A DNA stretch of 64,000 nucleotides, taken from assembly GCA_009823395.1 (NCBI GenBank), contig CM020509.1, forward strand, positions 21,220,001 to 21,284,000, read 5' to 3'. The notes under the pieces are model-generated. The model saw only the letters and a list, made by a program, of their open reading frames with translations, was not told the DNA's origin and ran no database searches. Positions 1 to 12,962 of the stretch are shown here, one piece after another. Every line of letters starts with the position of its first letter. The stretch's first letter is position 1. The stretch is from Thamnaconus septentrionalis (lineage: Eukaryota; Chordata; Actinopteri; Tetraodontiformes; Monacanthidae). Both the position numbers and the translations under genes were made by a program.

Positions 1-330
1 CTCTGTCCATTATCCATCCATCCATCCATTATCCATCCATCCATCACCCTCTGTCCATTATCCATCCATCCATCCATTATCCATCCATCCATCACCCTCT
101 GTCCATTATCCATCCATCCATCCATTATCCATCCATCCATCACCCTCTGTCCATTATCCATCCATCCATCACCCTCTGTCCATTATCCATCCATCCATCC
201 ATCCACCCATCCATCCATCACCCTCTGTCCATTATCCATCCATTATCCATCCATCCATCCATCCACCCATCTATCCATCACCCTCTGTCCATTATCCATC
301 TATAAATCCATTCCTCCATCCACCCATCCA
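1..330. repeat. ATCC-rich minisatellite, 48-bp period
   Basis: CTCTGTCC recurs at about 1, 49, 97, 145, 174, 223 and 283, so the higher-order unit is 48 bp with one shortened copy. Units are built from (ATCC)n. The (GGAT)n complement is the tail type of Rex3/RTE LINEs in fish, so this may be an expanded LINE tail; that is inference. Confidence 0.9.
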
Positions 331-335
331 TCATC

Positions 336-1257
336 CATCCAACCTGCCAACTGATCCTGAACTGTTTTTTTCCAGATGATGCAAGCAGGTTGATCCTCTT
401 CCGAAACCTCTGAGCTCCGCGGGTGCTTTTCCATGGTGCGGCTGATTGCTCGCCGACCTTTTCCTGGCTGGCTCCTCCCACTCCGATCTCGAAGGGCCGT
501 CCGCTTTGTCGAGGGCGACCTGAGAGGAAGCAAGGCTGCTCGGTCGGAGGCGGCAGAGGAACTGTGATGAATTCCTCATCCAGCGAAGAAATTTTCCTTT
601 TTTTCCTCTTGACTTCTTAACGGATTCTAACATTTTAATAATAAAAGATAAAAGACAGATAAACAGATTTGTTTGGTCTTGGGGGTGGGGGTGGGGTGTG
701 GGGGGGAGGGTCGCCCTCCAATCACTGATCACCCCCCGTGCAGCCCACACACCCAAATATGGAATGTGTTCATGGTTTCCTGGAAGCTGAAGGTGGCGCC
801 GCTGAGGGTGGAAGCAACCACAGTCGGTGAGGTCATGATGGGTGACTCCGCCCACCTCGATCATGACCTCAGCCGTTGGGTTCCGCGCACATTGCAGAGG
901 TCATATAGTAGTAATAACAGGAGTAACGTCCAGTAAATGTTCCATTGAAAGAAGATGAAGATTTTCACCAGTTTGGGCCTTAAAATCCAAAACTTTTACC
1001 AACCGGAAAAATCTCATCTCATTTTTTTCTGCTTTGCACAGATTTGGAACTCGGTTGGGTCTGTTTACACTTTTTCTAGAAGGAAAACAGAAAAAAGAAA
1101 GTTGTGGTCCTTTAAATCCTCCCGGCTGCTGCTGCTGCTGTTAGAGCTCCAGGTGAAAGTTCCTCTCTCCAGTTTGAAGCTTCCAACCTGAAGGACCATT
1201 TTGATACTGGAGGCAGGGTCCAGCTCGCTCACCACCAGGTGAGTTCCAGTTTTCTTC
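336..1257. other. No gene recognised
   Basis: Mixed-composition unique sequence. A 177-codon minus-strand open frame covers 331-864, but it has no recognisable domain and starts inside a low-complexity flank, so it is not called as a gene. A short CTG run lies near 1128-1140. Confidence 0.5.
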
Positions 1258-1293
1258 ATCTTCTTCTTCTTCTTCTTCTTCTTCTTCTTCTTT
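1258..1293. repeat. (TTC)n microsatellite
   Basis: Uninterrupted TTC triplets. The following region to about 1900 is unique apart from further CTC/CTT-rich stretches at 1735-1790. Confidence 0.95.
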
Positions 1294-1899
1294 TATTTGA
1301 CTCTTTGCTTTTTTTCAGTTGCTGTTTTGTTCTGTTTTCCAGTCCTGTCTGCCAGACCAGAGAATTTCTCATCGTCCTGTGAGTCACATCATGACACACC
1401 TGCAGAGGGGGCGGTTTTAAACGCTGGCGGGGGGGGTGGGGAGGGGGGGTCACGACCCCACGTGGATACGTGTGGAGCGAAGTTTGCGCTAATGATCACA
1501 CGACAGATTGTTGTCGTTCTGGCTCCTCGTCGTCTTCTTTAATTAGCGGCGACGTGTGATGGAAGGGCTTGACCTGCAGGGGGCGCTACCACGCCCCCGC
1601 ACCTCCCCAGTCGCCATTTACCCACAATGCCTTCTGTTAAAGTGAGGAGGCAGGAGGGAGGGAGAAGAAGGTGGATAGATAGATGGGATACAAACTGCAC
1701 AACTCCTTTTTTTTAATTGGTGCCGTCCATCTTCTTCCTTCTTCTCCTCCTCCTCCTCCTCCTTCTTCTTCTTCTCCTCTGTTGCTCTGCAAAACACGTG
1801 GATTGCGGGAAGACGGACGTTCTTTTTTTCCTTCTCTTTCCTCTCACCATCTCGCACAAATTGTTGCCGCGTGTCGGTGTCATGTTGTCAGAATTTCAA

Positions 1900-2260
1900 A
1901 AGCCCAAAAGCTCCTTTATTGGCTCTGCTAGCGTGGCCCAGCTAGCGAGCCGTGCTAGCAGAGCCGCGCGGATTGGTTCATTCATTATTCCGCCGCGGTT
2001 TCCCGCTTTAATAACCCGGCCGGCAGCCACCGCGCTACTTCCAGCCTTAATCAGCCGCCGGCGCACATTCTTTAGCAGACAGAGTGAATTTCAAATGGAG
2101 CGGGGGGGTGAAAGTGGGGAGAGAGGGGGTCTCCTCCTCCTCCTCCTCCTCCTCCTCCTTCGCCTGCTTGTCCACACAATCCCCAGCGAACATCCCGCAA
2201 AATTAATTAGGAGCAAAAATATCAGCGCGAGCAAATATTATTATCAGCGGATGCCTTGAG
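1900..2260. other. Candidate conserved noncoding block with (CTC)n
   Basis: Unique sequence containing several TTAAT/ATTAAT homeodomain-like cores and GC-rich stretches, interrupted at 2129-2160 by (CTC)n. No open frame of interest. The block is proposed only because its composition differs from the surrounding repeats; conservation cannot be tested here. Confidence 0.2.
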
Positions 2261-2598
2261 TTTCTAAGTGTCGAGCCTCAGCGAGCACTGGAACACTTCC
2301 TGCTGTGTCCTGGGGGGAGGAGGAGAGGAAGGGGATGGGGAGATGGGGGTAGTAGCTTGCAGGAGCGAATGTTAGCTTAGATGTGGCTACGGTTAGCGTG
2401 TCTCGCTTACTCTGTCGTAAGATTTGCAATGAGTGGCGAGTGCCGTGGACGTCCTGCCGTTCCGCTGAGGGGGTTCGCTAGCAAGGAGCTGAAATGAGCT
2501 TCGTTGTGGCTAACGTTAGCATTGCTCGCTGCATTGTAAGAGTGCGATGTGCGAGGGAGGTCGAGGTTCTTCCTCTCTTCTGAGGAACCTGAAAGGTC

Positions 2599-3506
<908 letters not shown>

Positions 3507-3572
3507 AGTGACGTCGAGTCAGCGCCAGGTCATGATTCCTGGACGTGTTTCTCTGAGCTCCGCGGACGCACG

Positions 3573-3574
<2 letters not shown>

Positions 3575-3627
<53 letters not shown>
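3575..3627. repeat. (CA)n microsatellite
   Basis: Pure CA dinucleotides after a short CGCA lead-in. Confidence 0.97.
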
Positions 3628-3629
<2 letters not shown>

Positions 3630-3635
3630 CGCTCT

Positions 3636-3935
3636 CTATCTTATCGCCGTCCTCTATCTCACCTGCGTCGACTCTCCTCCTAATGGCGGCGGCTGTGAGT
3701 TTATTTATCCGCTGCCGCGTGGCGGCGGCTCGCGAGGACGCCGATGATGATGATTTATGGCGCCGGTTATTGTCACCGGCAGCCGGTTGACCTGACGTGT
3801 CAGCAGCCGTGATGGACGGCGAGGAGCCGGCGAGCCAATTGGGACGGGCGGCGCCGGTGCAGGCGCAGAACTGCAGCCTCTTATCGGGCCGGTGATGATC
3901 TTCCGTCTCCTCGACGGAATTCTGGGTAAAACATA
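3636..3935. other. Candidate conserved noncoding block
   Basis: GC-rich unique sequence with no gene and no repeat, including GATGATGATTTATGG near 3742. It sits between microsatellites. Whether it is conserved is untested. Confidence 0.2.
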
Positions 3936-4375
3936 AAGGAATGAATGAATGAACAAGTCGTAAAAAGACAAATGTTTCCGGGCGAAGGCGTCCCGTCACA
4001 GTTCGTCACTGGTATGCGAAGGCTGCTCGGCTCAGATCCGAGTTTGATGGAAGCTTGCTGGTTGCGCTGCGGAGGGAAGAAGAAGAGGAGGAACAAGGAG
4101 AAGAAGAGGAAGAAGAGGAAGAGGAAGAATAAGAACGCATTTGGGATTTCCAAGCAAAACAGCCAACATTAGCAACTTTCTCGCCAGAGTCCCGGCTCAG
4201 CGTAGTGATACGTCGAGAAAGTAGTCCCTCCAGCAATCTGCAGCCAGAGAAGAAACACTTTTTTCTCCCCGCTTTTTTCTCCCCGCTTTGATCCGATTCT
4301 TTTGATCCATCATTCACCCGGACTCGGTTTCACCAGACAGGAAGTTCACACATTTGGTGGTTGGAGGGTGGGATG

Positions 4376-4828
4376 GGGGTGGGGGAGGGGGGGGGTCCAG
4401 CTCCAGCGCCGCTCACGTCCCGCTCGGCCTTAATGGCCGATGTCGAGCGCTAATGCGCGACAACAAATGGCGCACATTAGCCCTAATGGCGATGACAGTG
4501 CAGCCGTTAGCGTGCCGCCGGCGGCGGCGGTGGTGGTGGTGGTGGCTGGCGGTGACAACAGGGGGTGGCACCCGTACCCCCCCCACGCCCAGGACCCACA
4601 CACACACACAGGCATCAAGAAATTTACACTGTGTACCCTGTGTACGTGTGTGTGTGTGTGTGTGTGTGTTTGTGTAGTGCCCTCTGCTGGAATCACTGCG
4701 CCGTCCCACAGCGGGTTTTCCTCCTGTTTTTTGTAAGCGCCGCCAGCCCAGCGGAGCAGAACCTCCAGCTGTTGGAGCTGTAATTCGACAGGATGTGGCT
4801 GATTAGCACTTTCTGCTCGGCGCGTGGG
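4376..4828. other. GC-rich unique block with (GT)n
   Basis: Several TAATG/TTAATGG cores lie at 4430-4490, followed by GGT-rich sequence and a (GT)n run at about 4646-4670. No coding evidence. Confidence 0.3.
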
Positions 4829-5278
<450 letters not shown>

Positions 5279-5402
5279 CGCTGCGTTCTTTCTACTTAAG
5301 GAGCAATTGTCCATTTTCACCGAGGTGGAAGCACGTTCACACACGCACACACAAAGTGACGGACTTCTCTGTCACTCTCAGGTGACATTCTGGAGTGAAC
5401 CG

Positions 5403-5443
5403 CTCTTCTTCTTCTTCTTCTTCTTCTTCTTCTTCTTCTTCTT
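5403..5443. repeat. (CTT)n microsatellite
   Basis: Uninterrupted CTT triplets. Confidence 0.95.
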
Positions 5444-5533
5444 GTTTTCCTGCGAGGCACCACCAGGAACGTGGCACCGACTCGTTTTTTTCTCATTTGG
5501 CTGAAGTGACCCTTTAACGGCGCAGCAACACCC

Positions 5534-5535
<2 letters not shown>

Positions 5536-5581
<46 letters not shown>
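5536..5581. repeat. (CA)n microsatellite
   Basis: Pure CA dinucleotides. Confidence 0.97.
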
Positions 5582-5583
<2 letters not shown>

Positions 5584-5700
5584 CGTCAGCGGCGGCAGAC
5601 GTGTTTAATATTCCTCTGTGAACATCAGATATTTTCTTTCTGCAGCAAATCAGATATTTGGCCCGTTAATATTCTCCAGCCTCCATTATGCACAAAAATA
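5582..5700. other. Candidate conserved noncoding block
   Basis: AT-balanced unique sequence with a repeated CAGATATTT motif (about 5626 and 5650) and TTAATATTC motifs. No open frame. Possible regulatory element; inference only. Confidence 0.2.
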
Positions 5701-6950
5701 AAAAAAACAAAAACATTTTGTACTTTGACCGGGAAAATGATGCCTGCGAGGTGTTTCACTACCGGGGGTTGCAGCCTCAGCGAGCGAGCTGACAAAGAGC
5801 CACACTGCCCCCTACAGGCCGCAGGGGAAGGGACAGCAGGCGCGGAGACGGGAGAGGAGAGGCGCTGATAGGAGGGAAATAAAAAAATAAAATAAATATG
5901 AAGAAGGGTTCGTGTCTGAGCGGCAGATTTTTTATTGACTTTTTCCCGTGTATTGACATTTCAGTTCTTTCAAATGAAATTATTTTAATCCACAAAACTC
6001 TTTCCTATTATTGTAAGGATTAAAGGCCGAAGCAAAAAATTCACGATTCCTGTCTTTGAGGCCAGCCTGCGGTCAACCTGAGGCCAGGGTCCCTTCGGTG
6101 GGTCCCGGGTGTCGTACAACAGGTCTGTTTGGAATTGTCATGATGAATTGTTAATTTATTTATTTTTTTTTATTTAAATGTTTTACTAAATTACACAAAA
6201 ATAAATAGAATTTTTCAAAAAGCTCAATTTTTTTTTACGTAGTTATTCACCGTTAGCAAACTCCCAGCTATCAGAACGCCAACGCCCGGTGAGGCTAGTA
6301 GAGTAAGTGGCGTTAGCATCTGTCCCGCCACAATCACAGCCAACGAAACAGCGAGCAGCTGCAGCAAGCTAACATTAGCGTTGGCCGACTCCTTCACCTC
6401 CAAGCTAAGCTAACGCCTTGTAAAAACATCCATCCTGAGGGTTAGCGTTGTAAGCCAGCTAGTTGGCTAGCATTGTAAACGGCGATGACAACAAGTTCAC
6501 GCCAGAATGACGGGGTGGGGGGGGCATTTACAGGTCGTCTTAAAAAAAAAAAATACAAAGCAGTCCGGCGTCTCAAATCATTTAAAACGTCGAGTTCTTT
6601 TCCTTCATCTTGCTGTCACTCAGTGCTTTTTTTGTCTGTGGAAAAACCCAACCGCATGCTAACGGTCGGCAAGCGGCGGCAGAAAACAAACGCTTGCATA
6701 ACGTTTCATTATTTTTCTGCTCGAGCGGGTTTTTTTAGATGAGCAGTGTGTGTGTGTGCGCGCGTGTGTGTGTGAGGCGGCCTGCTTTCACAGGTCAGTG
6801 TTTATTAAAATAAATTATAGGGTACATATATGTGTTTATGTTACACAATCGCAAATTATGTAATCAGCAGATCAAACGCGAGCGGTGAAAGAATAGAAAA
6901 AAAAAAAAACTACACAAAGGTGGAGCACGTAGGAAGCGGGAAAGAGTGTT
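5701..6950. other. No gene recognised
   Basis: AT-rich unique sequence. The stretch 6240-6480 is dense in GTTAGC and GCTAGC motifs, a common feature of fish intergenic DNA. A short GT run lies at about 6747-6773. Confidence 0.5.
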
Positions 6951-6951
6951 T

Positions 6952-7021
<70 letters not shown>

Positions 7022-7036
7022 GGGAGAGAGAGAGGG
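6951..7036. repeat. (GT)n followed by (GA)n
   Basis: A compound microsatellite: GT to about 6981, then GA with GGGA interruptions. Confidence 0.95.
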
Positions 7037-7045
7037 AAGGATTGA

Positions 7046-7161
7046 GAGAGGCAGCTTTGTGCGATCCCATTCCAGATGAAATGGGATAGCAACACAATTA
7101 TCTCTGGTCCAATTCTGGGAGGCCTATTGTGTCGGTAAACTGAGCCCGAGCGGAGGATTAA

Positions 7162-7162
<1 letters not shown>
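7046..7162. other. Candidate conserved noncoding block
   Basis: Complex unique sequence wedged between two microsatellites. It contains the near-mirror pair CCCATTCC / GGGATAG and CCAAT-like sequence. No open frame. The density of non-repetitive sequence suggests constraint, but this is untested. Confidence 0.22.

Positions 7163-7163
<1 letters not shown>

Positions 7164-7199
<36 letters not shown>
7164..7199. repeat. (GT)n microsatellite
   Basis: Pure GT dinucleotides. Confidence 0.95.
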
Positions 7200-7203
<4 letters not shown>

Positions 7204-7654
7204 ATGGCGTGAAGGCTGCAGGCTGGAGAGACTTCGGGGTCGGAGGGGAAGCAGCTTGATCGACGCTGGGGAAGAGGAGAGGCCATGGTGAGTAGCTCAC
7301 TGGGCGGAGCTACTCTGGACCCCCCCCCCCCCCCCTCCTCCACCCACCCACCCAACACCCCCCAACACCCCACGACAAGAGAGTGGTTTCTGTCGACGTG
7401 TGAAACGTTTGCCCGTTTTGAACTCTCAAAACAAAGTGAGTGATGTCATAGCTTCGCCTTCCAGCTAAATCACCCCTCCGCTAGCTAACATAGCGAGCTA
7501 AGCGCCTTTCGCAACTCGCTAGTTTACTGTTGGTACGCACACTGGGGAAAAAAAAAATGCACGTGATGTTTTTCTAACCAGGTTGTCAGAAAAAAACAAT
7601 TTCAATGAAATTTTCTCTCTTTGATGTTTGCTGTCTGAAACGAAGCTACAGATG

Positions 7655-7741
7655 TTTTCATTATTATTATTACTATTATTGTTATTATTATTGTTGTTAT
7701 CTTCACACTTTGCTGCTTCTTCTTCTTCTTCTTCTTCTTCC
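7655..7741. repeat. (ATT)n then (CTT)n
   Basis: Imperfect ATT/GTT triplets to about 7700, then CTT triplets at 7717-7741. Confidence 0.9.
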
Positions 7742-7867
7742 TTCCCGCCTCCGGCTGGTCCGCCGAGGACGATCACATGATCTGGCAAAAGAAAAGCTTT
7801 TTTTTTATATTTTTTTTTTTTCTTTTCTGTTCAGGCAGGCACAGACATGATTCATCTCGGCTGGAGG

Positions 7868-7891
7868 AGCAGCAGCAGCAGCAGCAGCAGC
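7868..7891. repeat. (CAG)8
   Basis: CAG triplets, first of a cluster of CAG/CTG runs in the next 450 bp. Confidence 0.9.
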
Positions 7892-8049
7892 ATTTAAATC
7901 TCTGCGCTCGGTCCTTCAAAAGCTCGCAGGTGGTTGTCGTGGCGACGGCCTCCGTCATCCTAGAAAAAAAAAAAAAAAAAAAATCAATGGCGGCCGGCGC
8001 CCCCTCCTCCTCATCCTGCAGACAAACTTTTCTTCTGGGGGCCCTCGAG

Positions 8050-8050
8050 G

Positions 8051-8091
<41 letters not shown>
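8050..8091. repeat. (CTG)n, about 13 units
   Basis: Pure CTG triplets. In the forward frame that starts with an ATG at 7987 they encode a run of leucines (see findings), but that frame is not accepted as a gene. Confidence 0.95.
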
Positions 8092-8268
8092 GTTCCTGCT
8101 GTTGCTGCTCCTCAGTGCGCCTGCAGTGGCTCAGGGCTCAGGGCACGATGCTCCGGCCGGCCTGTAATGAGGCGACAACCGGGCGGGCCGGACAAATGTC
8201 CGACCCCGTGACCTCCAGGAGTCTGAAGGAAGGATGGTAAAGGTGTGAAGGTCCAGCGGTAGAGGGAC

Positions 8269-8411
8269 GGCAGCAGCAGCAGCGGCGGCGGCAGCAGCAG
8301 CAGCAGCTGACGTCAAACTGCGGAAGGAAGAATTTAAAATCCTTCCAGCGGAAGAGCAACTTTTCTTCTTCTTCTTCTTCTTCTTCTTCTTCTTCTTCTT
8401 CTTCTTCTTCT
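8269..8411. repeat. CAG/CGG run and (CTT)n
   Basis: CAG with CGG interruptions at 8269-8307, then a pure CTT run at about 8361-8411. Confidence 0.92.
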
Positions 8412-8599
8412 TTTCTTTTCTTTAGGTGGTGACATCCTTCCCTTAAAAGGCACAACTTTGGAACTCCTCTGTTTCCTCTCGGAACAAAAAAAAAAAAAAA
8501 GCAGCCGCGACACAATTTTATCTCCTGGCGCACGCCGTCTTTCCTCGCCGCCGCCGCCGACCGCTTTTAACATTTGGAGAGCGAGACGCCACAAAAGGA

Positions 8600-8935
8600 C
8601 GTCTGCTCTTTAAACGAAGAGAGAGGGGGGGGTGGAGGGTGGAGGAGGGAGAGAGGCGGGTGTGTTGGTGGTGATGAGCGATAGTGCGGCTAATTGTGTC
8701 CTGGGAGATAAAGACAGAAGAAGAGGAAGAAGGAAAAAAAAGAAAGTCCCTCTTGGCTATCTGGGTTCCTTCTCGCTGGCTTCAAGTTTCTTTCACCGCC
8801 GAGAGGATGAAGAGGAGATGGAGGAGGAGAAGGAGGAGGTGGAGAAGGAGAGAGGAAGAGGAGGAGCCCGAGGAGGAGGTGGAGGAGGAAGAGGAGTCTG
8901 AGAAGGAAGAGAAAAGGATTTTAAAAAAAAAAAAA
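8600..8935. repeat. Purine-rich GA/GGA low complexity
   Basis: Almost uninterrupted purine on the plus strand at 8806-8905 (GGAGGA, GAAGAG), then poly-A. The Arg/Glu/Lys open frames are compositional. Confidence 0.8.
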
Positions 8936-10198
8936 AAACTCGTGAAAAGAGATGAAGGTGCGAGGGGGCACAAAGGACGTTATCCGGCTCTCTGCCGCCA
9001 CAAAGGGAGAAAATCTGTCCGCCGACTAATTACAACCGGAGCGATGAAAGGAGGAGAGAAGAAAAGAAGAAAATCCCGCCGCCGCCGCCAACGACCACAG
9101 GGTTTTTATTTCTCACCTGAGAGGAGGTGACTGGGTCAAGCACCCCACTCCCCGTCACCATCTCAGAGAGAGAATGTAAGAGCGCCCCCTGCTGCCCTGC
9201 TTCAAATCTGCAACTTAACATTGTTCGTTTTTAGGTTTATAAATTTTGACTTTTTTTTTTTTAATGCATTTTTCAAAAACTTCCGAAAGATTCTTTTTTT
9301 TTTCAGCCTCGGTGTGAAGCTGTGAGCCAAGTCAGCCGGCTTGCTAGTTAGCGGTTAGCGCCATCATCCATTCATCTGTAGTTTTTTTTATTTTGTTTTT
9401 CAGATGAAACCATTATATTCTTTTGAAAAAGCAAAATAAAAAGTACAAATAGAAATAAAAATGGCAGTTTTGAAACAACCACGAAAAATTTGAAAGTAAA
9501 AGGATTCATAAATAATAATAATAATAATAATAATATTTTTTATTTGTGTGTCACAGTATAAAACATGACAGCCGAGGAGAAGATAAAAGTTCAATTCTGG
9601 AAAAATTGAATTTTTTTTTTTTTCTATTGATCCTAGTCCATTAATCGATTGCTGGACTGACGGAAGTTGTTGTTGTCACCTCCAGGAGGGAAAAAAAAAA
9701 AAGCAAAATATTGAAAACATTCGTCTACATTTCTGAACCAAGACCGAGGTGACAGTGGCTACTTCCTGTGGAAACAGGAAGTGGCTGCAGGTGCCGAAAA
9801 ATCATCAGTAGCAGCTCAGGAGGGAAAAAGAAAAAAAAAATGTATTAATTAAAACTGGACTTGTCTCGGCTTCAGATTTGTGATCAACGGCAGCCAATCA
9901 GCACGTCGCTGGGGACCCTGACTTACTCAATGAGTCGTCCACCGTCCAATCAGCAGCCGGCGGGACTTAAACGGTCACCGGGGAGAGCAAAGATAAGAAA
10001 AAGAGAAAGTGGGAAGACGAGTCTCGGAGGAAGGTGGCAGAGTGAGTGTTCAGCTGAACCCTGGAGGGTGAACGTGGCAGCCCCTGCTGGGCGGGAGGAA
10101 TGGTAGGGTGGGGTGGGGGGGTGGTCCCAGTCCTTTGGTTCTCATGGAGGCTGCAGGAGGAGAAACTGCTGCGGAGGCAGAACGACGAAAGGAGGGCA
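8936..10198. other. No gene recognised; (AAT)n at 9508-9533
   Basis: AT-rich unique sequence with poly-A and poly-T runs and one AAT microsatellite. No repeat family recognised. Confidence 0.5.
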
Positions 10199-10230
10199 GA
10201 GGAGGAGGAGGAGGAGGAGGAGGAGGAGGC
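10199..10230. repeat. (GGA)n microsatellite
   Basis: Pure GGA triplets. Confidence 0.93.
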
Positions 10231-10426
10231 TGAGACAGCAGGTCCGGTCTGCTGAAGTAAGCCACGCCCCCTCCCCCTTCCTCCCCGCTCCCTCGTCTCC
10301 CCCTCCCTGGGCCCCGTGTGCTCCATCACAAGGGCGCCCGTGACATCAAACGGACCGGAATATTAGGAACAGGCCCCATACCGAGGGAGAGGACAGCATC
10401 TCCCTCTCAGCAGGTAGAAACAAGCA

Positions 10427-11730
10427 TCATCGCCATCATCCACTTTCACCATCATCATCATCATCACCACCTTCATCCTCATCTTTGTCATTGTCATCAT
10501 GAGCTTCATAACCATCACCATCATCATCATCATCACCACCTTCATCATCATTATCATGAGCTTCATAACCATCACCATCATCATCATCACCACCATCTTT
10601 ATCACATCACCTACATCATCACCTTCACCATTACCATTATCATCACCACCTTCATCATCATTTTTATCATCATCATCATGATCATCAGCACCACCTTCAT
10701 CATCATCTTTATCATCGTCATCATCAACTTCATAACCATCACCGTCATCATCATCACCTTCACCGTCATCATCATCACCTTCACCATCATCATCATCATC
10801 ATCATCATCACCACCTTCATCATCTTTATCATCGTCATCATGAGCTTCATAACCATCATCATCATCATCACCACCTTCATCATCATCTTTGTCATTGTCA
10901 TCATGAGCTTCATAACCATCACCATCATCATCATCACCACCTTCATCATCATTATCATGAGCTTCATAACCATAACCATCACCATCATCATCATCACCAC
11001 CATCTTTATCACATCACCTACATCATCACCTTCACCATTACCATTATCATCACCACCTTCATCATCATTTTTATCATCATCATCATGATCATCATCACCA
11101 CCTTCATCATCATCTTTATCATTGTCATCATCAACTTCATAACCATCACCGTCATCATCATCACCTTCACCGTCATCATCATCACCTTCACCATCATCAT
11201 CATCATCATCATCACCACCTTCATCATCTTTATCATCGTCATCATGAGCTTCATAACCATCACCGCCATCATCATCACCTTCACCATCATCATCATCACC
11301 ACCTTCATCATTTTTATCATTGTCATCATGAGCTTCATAACCATCACCATCATCATTACCTTCACCATCATCATCATCACCACCTTCATCATCATTATCA
11401 TGAGCTTCATAACCATCACCATCCTCATCATTACCTTCATCATCATCAGCATCACCTTCATCACCATCATCATCATCACCACCATCTTTATCACATCACC
11501 TACATCATCACCTTCACCATTACCATTATCATCACCACCTTCATCATCATTTTTATCATCATCATCATGATCCTCATCACTACCTTCATCATCATTTTTA
11601 TCATCATCATCATGATCATCATCACCTTCACCATCATCATCATCACCACCTTCATCATCATCTTTATCATCGTCATCATCACCTTCATCACACCTTCATC
11701 ATCATCATCATCACCATCATCATTGTGATT
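10427..11730. repeat. ATC-type triplet array with higher-order structure
   Basis: About 1.3 kb of CAT/ATC triplets with CACCTT and GAGCTTCATAACC interruptions. A longer block containing CTTTATCACATCACCTAC recurs at about 10596, 11001 and 11486, so whole segments of 400-490 bp were duplicated. Its His/Ile/Thr and Met/Val open frames are not genes. Confidence 0.97.
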
Positions 11731-12317
11731 AATGAATGAGGTCCTATCGAGGTCACAGCTCGGTCGAGCTAATTACTGTTGAGCCAGCAGGATGTGATGT
11801 CAGCGCAGCGGCAGTGGTGGTGTGAGCAGAAAGTAGGGCAGGTATGTGGGCGGGTGGGGGAGGCGGAGGAGTTGTGGGGCGCAGTTTGCCTTCAGGTGTG
11901 CGTCAAGAGACGTGGCGTGACCTTTCCAGGGGGCACTGATGAGCGCCGCCGGCTGAGAGGTTGCCCTTTTCCCACCTGTGTGCCAAACCTCGCTGATGAT
12001 CATCATCGCCTGCAAGGATGCAGCTGCTGCTGCTGCTGTTGCTGCTTCCTGGTGCTGCTGCTGTTACTGCTGCTGCTCGCCGCCGCCGCCGCCAGGCCAT
12101 TAGTGGGCTGGAGGGAGGAGCGACTCACCGCTAACACCGACACACAATCACCAGGAAACTGGGTCGGAGGAAAACGTGATATTTTATTTGTGTTCGGTCA
12201 TGCTAAAAGCTTTGTTGTCACTTCCTGTTAGCTAAAGTTAGGAACTCCAGACCACCGGAGGGCAGCACTGCCCCATTAATTCTGCATCATCGCTGGCAAG
12301 GTAAAGACTGTTTATCA
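11731..12317. other. No gene recognised; CTG/CCG triplets
   Basis: Unique sequence with a CTG run at about 12018-12080 and CCG triplets to 12093. No supported coding region. Confidence 0.5.
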
Positions 12318-12505
12318 TCACCGTCTTCATTGTCATCACCATCATCCTCAACTTCATCATCCTCACCATCATTATCATCATCATCATCATCATCATCACC
12401 TTCATCATCATCCTCATCGTTATCATCATCATCATCATCTAATTCATCATCACTGTCATTATCATGACCTTCATCACCATCATCATCATCATCACCTTCA
12501 TTAAT
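12318..12505. repeat. ATC-type triplet array
   Basis: Second, shorter CAT/ATC array resembling the one at 10427. Confidence 0.93.
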
Positions 12506-12866
12506 CATTGGTGCGTGTATCTGTGCGGTGTGTGGACACAATTAAAGCGTCCACACACACAAACACACAATTTGCCTTTTCATTGTGTGTTCACAATGAA
12601 CCTTCCTATTGTTTGACGTCGCTGTTGTTTCTTTGTCTTTCACTGTTATTGAACCATTGTTCACACACACACACTCACACAAGCACACACAGCTGCTGCG
12701 ATCCAAGCTGCGTTGACCTTGTGGGGTTGAACTTTTTCTTTTTTTCCCCTGATGCACCTGGCTGCTTGAGGTTGAAAAGCAAGTCACTGAATTCTCCAGG
12801 CCAAAATGAAATTCCAGATTTTTTTTCGCTACCTTTTCTCCATCATCAATATTTACTAAATATGTG

Positions 12867-12870
<4 letters not shown>

Positions 12871-12940
<70 letters not shown>

Positions 12941-12962
12941 TATATAAATATATATATATAGG
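12871..12962. repeat. (TA)n microsatellite
   Basis: TA dinucleotides directly abutting the 3' end of the LINE fragment on the right. Confidence 0.97.

Noticed and set aside
331..864. 177-codon minus-strand open frame
   Set aside because: No recognisable domain, and the overlapping plus-strand frames are equally open. Chance in GC-rich DNA is the simplest reading.
10318..11691. His/Ile/Thr and Met/Val-rich open frames
   Set aside because: Translations of the ATC triplet array in all phases; no gene structure.
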